DNA of 64,000 bases from DATLWN01 sp964422615 (GTDB taxonomy: Bacteria > Pseudomonadota > Zetaproteobacteria > Mariprofundales > Mariprofundaceae): positions 74,038-138,037 of the forward strand of contig CAYRBJ010000001.1 of the NCBI GenBank assembly GCA_964422615.1. The letters are read 5' to 3'. Positions 62,710 through 64,000 of this stretch are shown here, piece after piece; position 1 is the first letter of the stretch; each line of letters opens with the position of its first letter. Made by a program: the position numbers and the translations under genes. A model generated the notes under the pieces. That model was given only the letters and a program-made list of their open reading frames with translations, ran no database searches and had not been told where the DNA came from.

Positions 62710-63270
62710 CTAGCGCTTGATGGGGGAGATTTTTGTTCCCTCGAGGCTGATCCCCGCCATCAATCCCTGTTGGCTGAAGATGAAGGCATAGGCATCATCC
62801 TTCAGCGAGGAGGTCGAAAGATTCTTTGCGACCCCTTCGTCCACCACAACCACGGTCGGACCGACGCCGACTTCCCAGCCTTTTGACTTTTCGAGATAGC
62901 GAACGGCCTTGTTGGTCATCAGGAATACGGCATATCCGTAGGACTGGGCGCCAATTTGCAGCCCCCAGGAGCCGGTGACGGAGTTGTAATAACCGGCGAC
63001 ATGCGAGCCTTTGATCAACTCGCCTTCGCCGTAAGCCCCCCCGAATACGAGCCCGGCCTTCACTATATTCGGGAATACGAGGATCGCCTTGGCATTGCGC
63101 GCAAGGCTCTTGGCGGCAGGTGAGGTCTTGTAAAGCGTCTGCAAGGCCTGCTGAGAATCCTTATCCAGATCCTTGGCGGTTGCCGCGCTTGCCTGATTTA
63201 CCATGCCTGTCGAGACGATGGATGCCGCTGCGAGGATGAGTGCGAGTAAATGATTTCGTTTGCCGTACAT
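62710..63270 (-). CDS. SYLF/YSC84-domain lipid-binding protein
   Basis: A 186-residue exported protein. A signal peptide (1-29, ending ASAA-T) precedes the SYLF domain: SLARNAKAILVFPNIVKAGLVFGGAYGEGEL, WGLQIGAQSYGYAVFLMTNKAVRYL, GPTVVVVDEG and AYAFIFSQQGLMAGISLEGTKIS. Bacterial members are periplasmic proteins of unknown role; the domain binds phosphoinositides in eukaryotes. ATG 63270 has AAGGAG seven bases upstream; the longer frame has no signal-peptide-like start. Confidence 0.92.
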   Translation of the reverse strand: MYGKRNHLLALILAAASIVSTGMVNQASAATAKDLDKDSQQALQTLYKTSPAAKSLARNAKAILVFPNIVKAGLVFGGAYGEGELIKGSHVAGYYNSVTGSWGLQIGAQSYGYAVFLMTNKAVRYLEKSKGWEVGVGPTVVVVDEGVAKNLSTSSLKDDAYAFIFSQQGLMAGISLEGTKISPIKR

Positions 63271-63414
63271 GTTGATGCTCCTTCTTCGTATCGTTCGAAG
63301 GCCGGCTGGCGAAATGGCCATGCGGGCGTACTTGTATCGTAGTTGGTCTTGTGCCACCCGTGTCCCTGCGCAGCGAGGAAAGTAGTCGCCTGGGTCAGGG
63401 ACCGTCAGCAAGCC

Positions 63415-63975
63415 CTAGTGCGTCATTGGTTTCTTGGTGCTTCCGAATACATGATCCCAAACGGCACTGGTCACGCCGTAGCAACCCGATTGATCGGTGT
63501 GGTGGTGTAATGCGTGCCAGTGCTTACGTCGCTTCAGCCAGGCATTGTCGAGGTGCCAATGGTGGATCGCGTGGTGCGTGATGCCGAAAGCCAGGTAACC
63601 GGTAAGTACGCCGAGTGTCAGGGCGCAGGCGTATCGTAGATTTCCAAGGACCAGGAATGCCGGAAGAAAAACCAGCGTGGCAATCAACGAGGCGCTCAGG
63701 ATTGTGGGTGCGTAAATCAACGCCGTTGGCCTCCGGTGGTGCTCGGCGTGCCAGCGGTCAAATGGCTGCACACCGTGAAGCACGAAGCGGTGCAATAGGT
63801 ACTCGATAAGCGTCCAGCCACCCAACCCCATCAAAATGTAAACGATTATTTCGGGCCGCTGCCCTTGCGGACCTTTTGAGAACAGGAAGACCGCCAACCC
63901 TACGATAGCGGCGCCGTACAAGGCGAAGTCGGCAGCGTACGCCGATTTGCTGTGTTCAAATGCGAAGAAATCCAA
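63415..63975 (-). CDS. Fatty acid hydroxylase / sterol desaturase family protein
   Basis: A 186-residue membrane di-iron oxygenase. Histidine boxes are LLHRFVLH, WHAEHHRRP, THHAIHHWH and HWHALHHH, interleaved with about four helices. Length and box order are like sphingolipid/fatty acid 2-hydroxylase-type proteins. Substrate unknown. Its 3' half is duplicated as a broken copy at 62.1-62.4 kb, in the same orientation. Only 25 bases remain upstream before the window edge, so the promoter is not visible. Confidence 0.9.
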   Translation of the reverse strand: MDFFAFEHSKSAYAADFALYGAAIVGLAVFLFSKGPQGQRPEIIVYILMGLGGWTLIEYLLHRFVLHGVQPFDRWHAEHHRRPTALIYAPTILSASLIATLVFLPAFLVLGNLRYACALTLGVLTGYLAFGITHHAIHHWHLDNAWLKRRKHWHALHHHTDQSGCYGVTSAVWDHVFGSTKKPMTH

Positions 63976-64000
63976 ACTGGTTCTTCGTTCATTCGATTGA

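Overview
The window is a dense, GC-rich stretch of bacterial chromosome, apparently from a proteobacterium. Evidence includes the nifR3-type dusB-ntrB-ntrC order, a group II truncated globin, System II cytochrome c maturation (ResB/CcsA), an OprD-like porin, a glcDEF glycolate oxidase and PyrR/RuvX/PyrB/PyrC clustering. I cannot name the species. About 68 protein genes are supported, plus several gene remnants. No rRNA, tRNA, CRISPR array or transposase was seen.

Layout. 0-5 kb: ribF, a flavin-reductase-like gene, folA with a DUF2238 membrane gene, and katG. 5.25-6 kb is an AT-richer island that looks like a single integron gene cassette with its own attC site; its gene carries an in-frame TAA. 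6-14.6 kb: globin, thyA, an EF-hand protein, a CDF metal exporter, patatin, a NnrU-like methyltransferase, ampD, a Crp/Fnr regulator with a DUF2892 protein, a fatty acid hydroxylase, a BFD-like mini-protein and an AI-2E-family transporter. 14.6-19.1 kb: a porin behind a 455-base AT-rich leader, a decayed AI-2E transporter tail, a yajD-type HNH nuclease and prlC. 19.4-24.8 kb: an SDR gene, then a minus-strand run of oxidoreductase-ruvX-pyrR-pyrB-pyrC-pyrK. 24.8-27.6 kb: prmA, coaD, rsmD and a response regulator with a degenerate GGDEF domain. 27.8-34.7 kb: purH, an esterase, a broken VOC gene, a membrane protein, purD, purE, a TsaC-like gene and an RsmB-type methyltransferase. 34.9-43.3 kb: resB-ccsA, galU-tsaB-phosphatase, and ntrC, ntrB and dusB on the minus strand. 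43.3-48.9 kb: engB, mutarotase, pap, a ParA-like ATPase, a small protein, a lipoprotein and tspO. 49.1-53.8 kb: zwf, a GH100-like glycosidase, tal and a DUF2231-cytochrome c. 53.8-62 kb: a five-gene minus-strand operon (transketolase/phosphoketolase-like enzyme, four-carbon sugar-acid kinase, glcD, glcE, glcF) divergent from an IclR regulator. 62-64 kb: a scar of joined gene fragments, a SYLF lipid-binding protein and an intact fatty acid hydroxylase.

Genes that work together include folA/thyA for thymidylate, pyrR-pyrB-pyrC-pyrK for pyrimidines, purH/purD/purE for purines, resB/ccsA for cytochrome c maturation, zwf/tal for the oxidative pentose phosphate route, and ntrB/ntrC for nitrogen control. 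The IclR-controlled glc operon looks like a catabolic module for glycolate or a related hydroxy acid. The most unusual items are the solitary integron cassette at about 5.5-5.9 kb, the fragment mosaic at about 62.1-62.5 kb, and the glc/kinase/TPP-enzyme operon.
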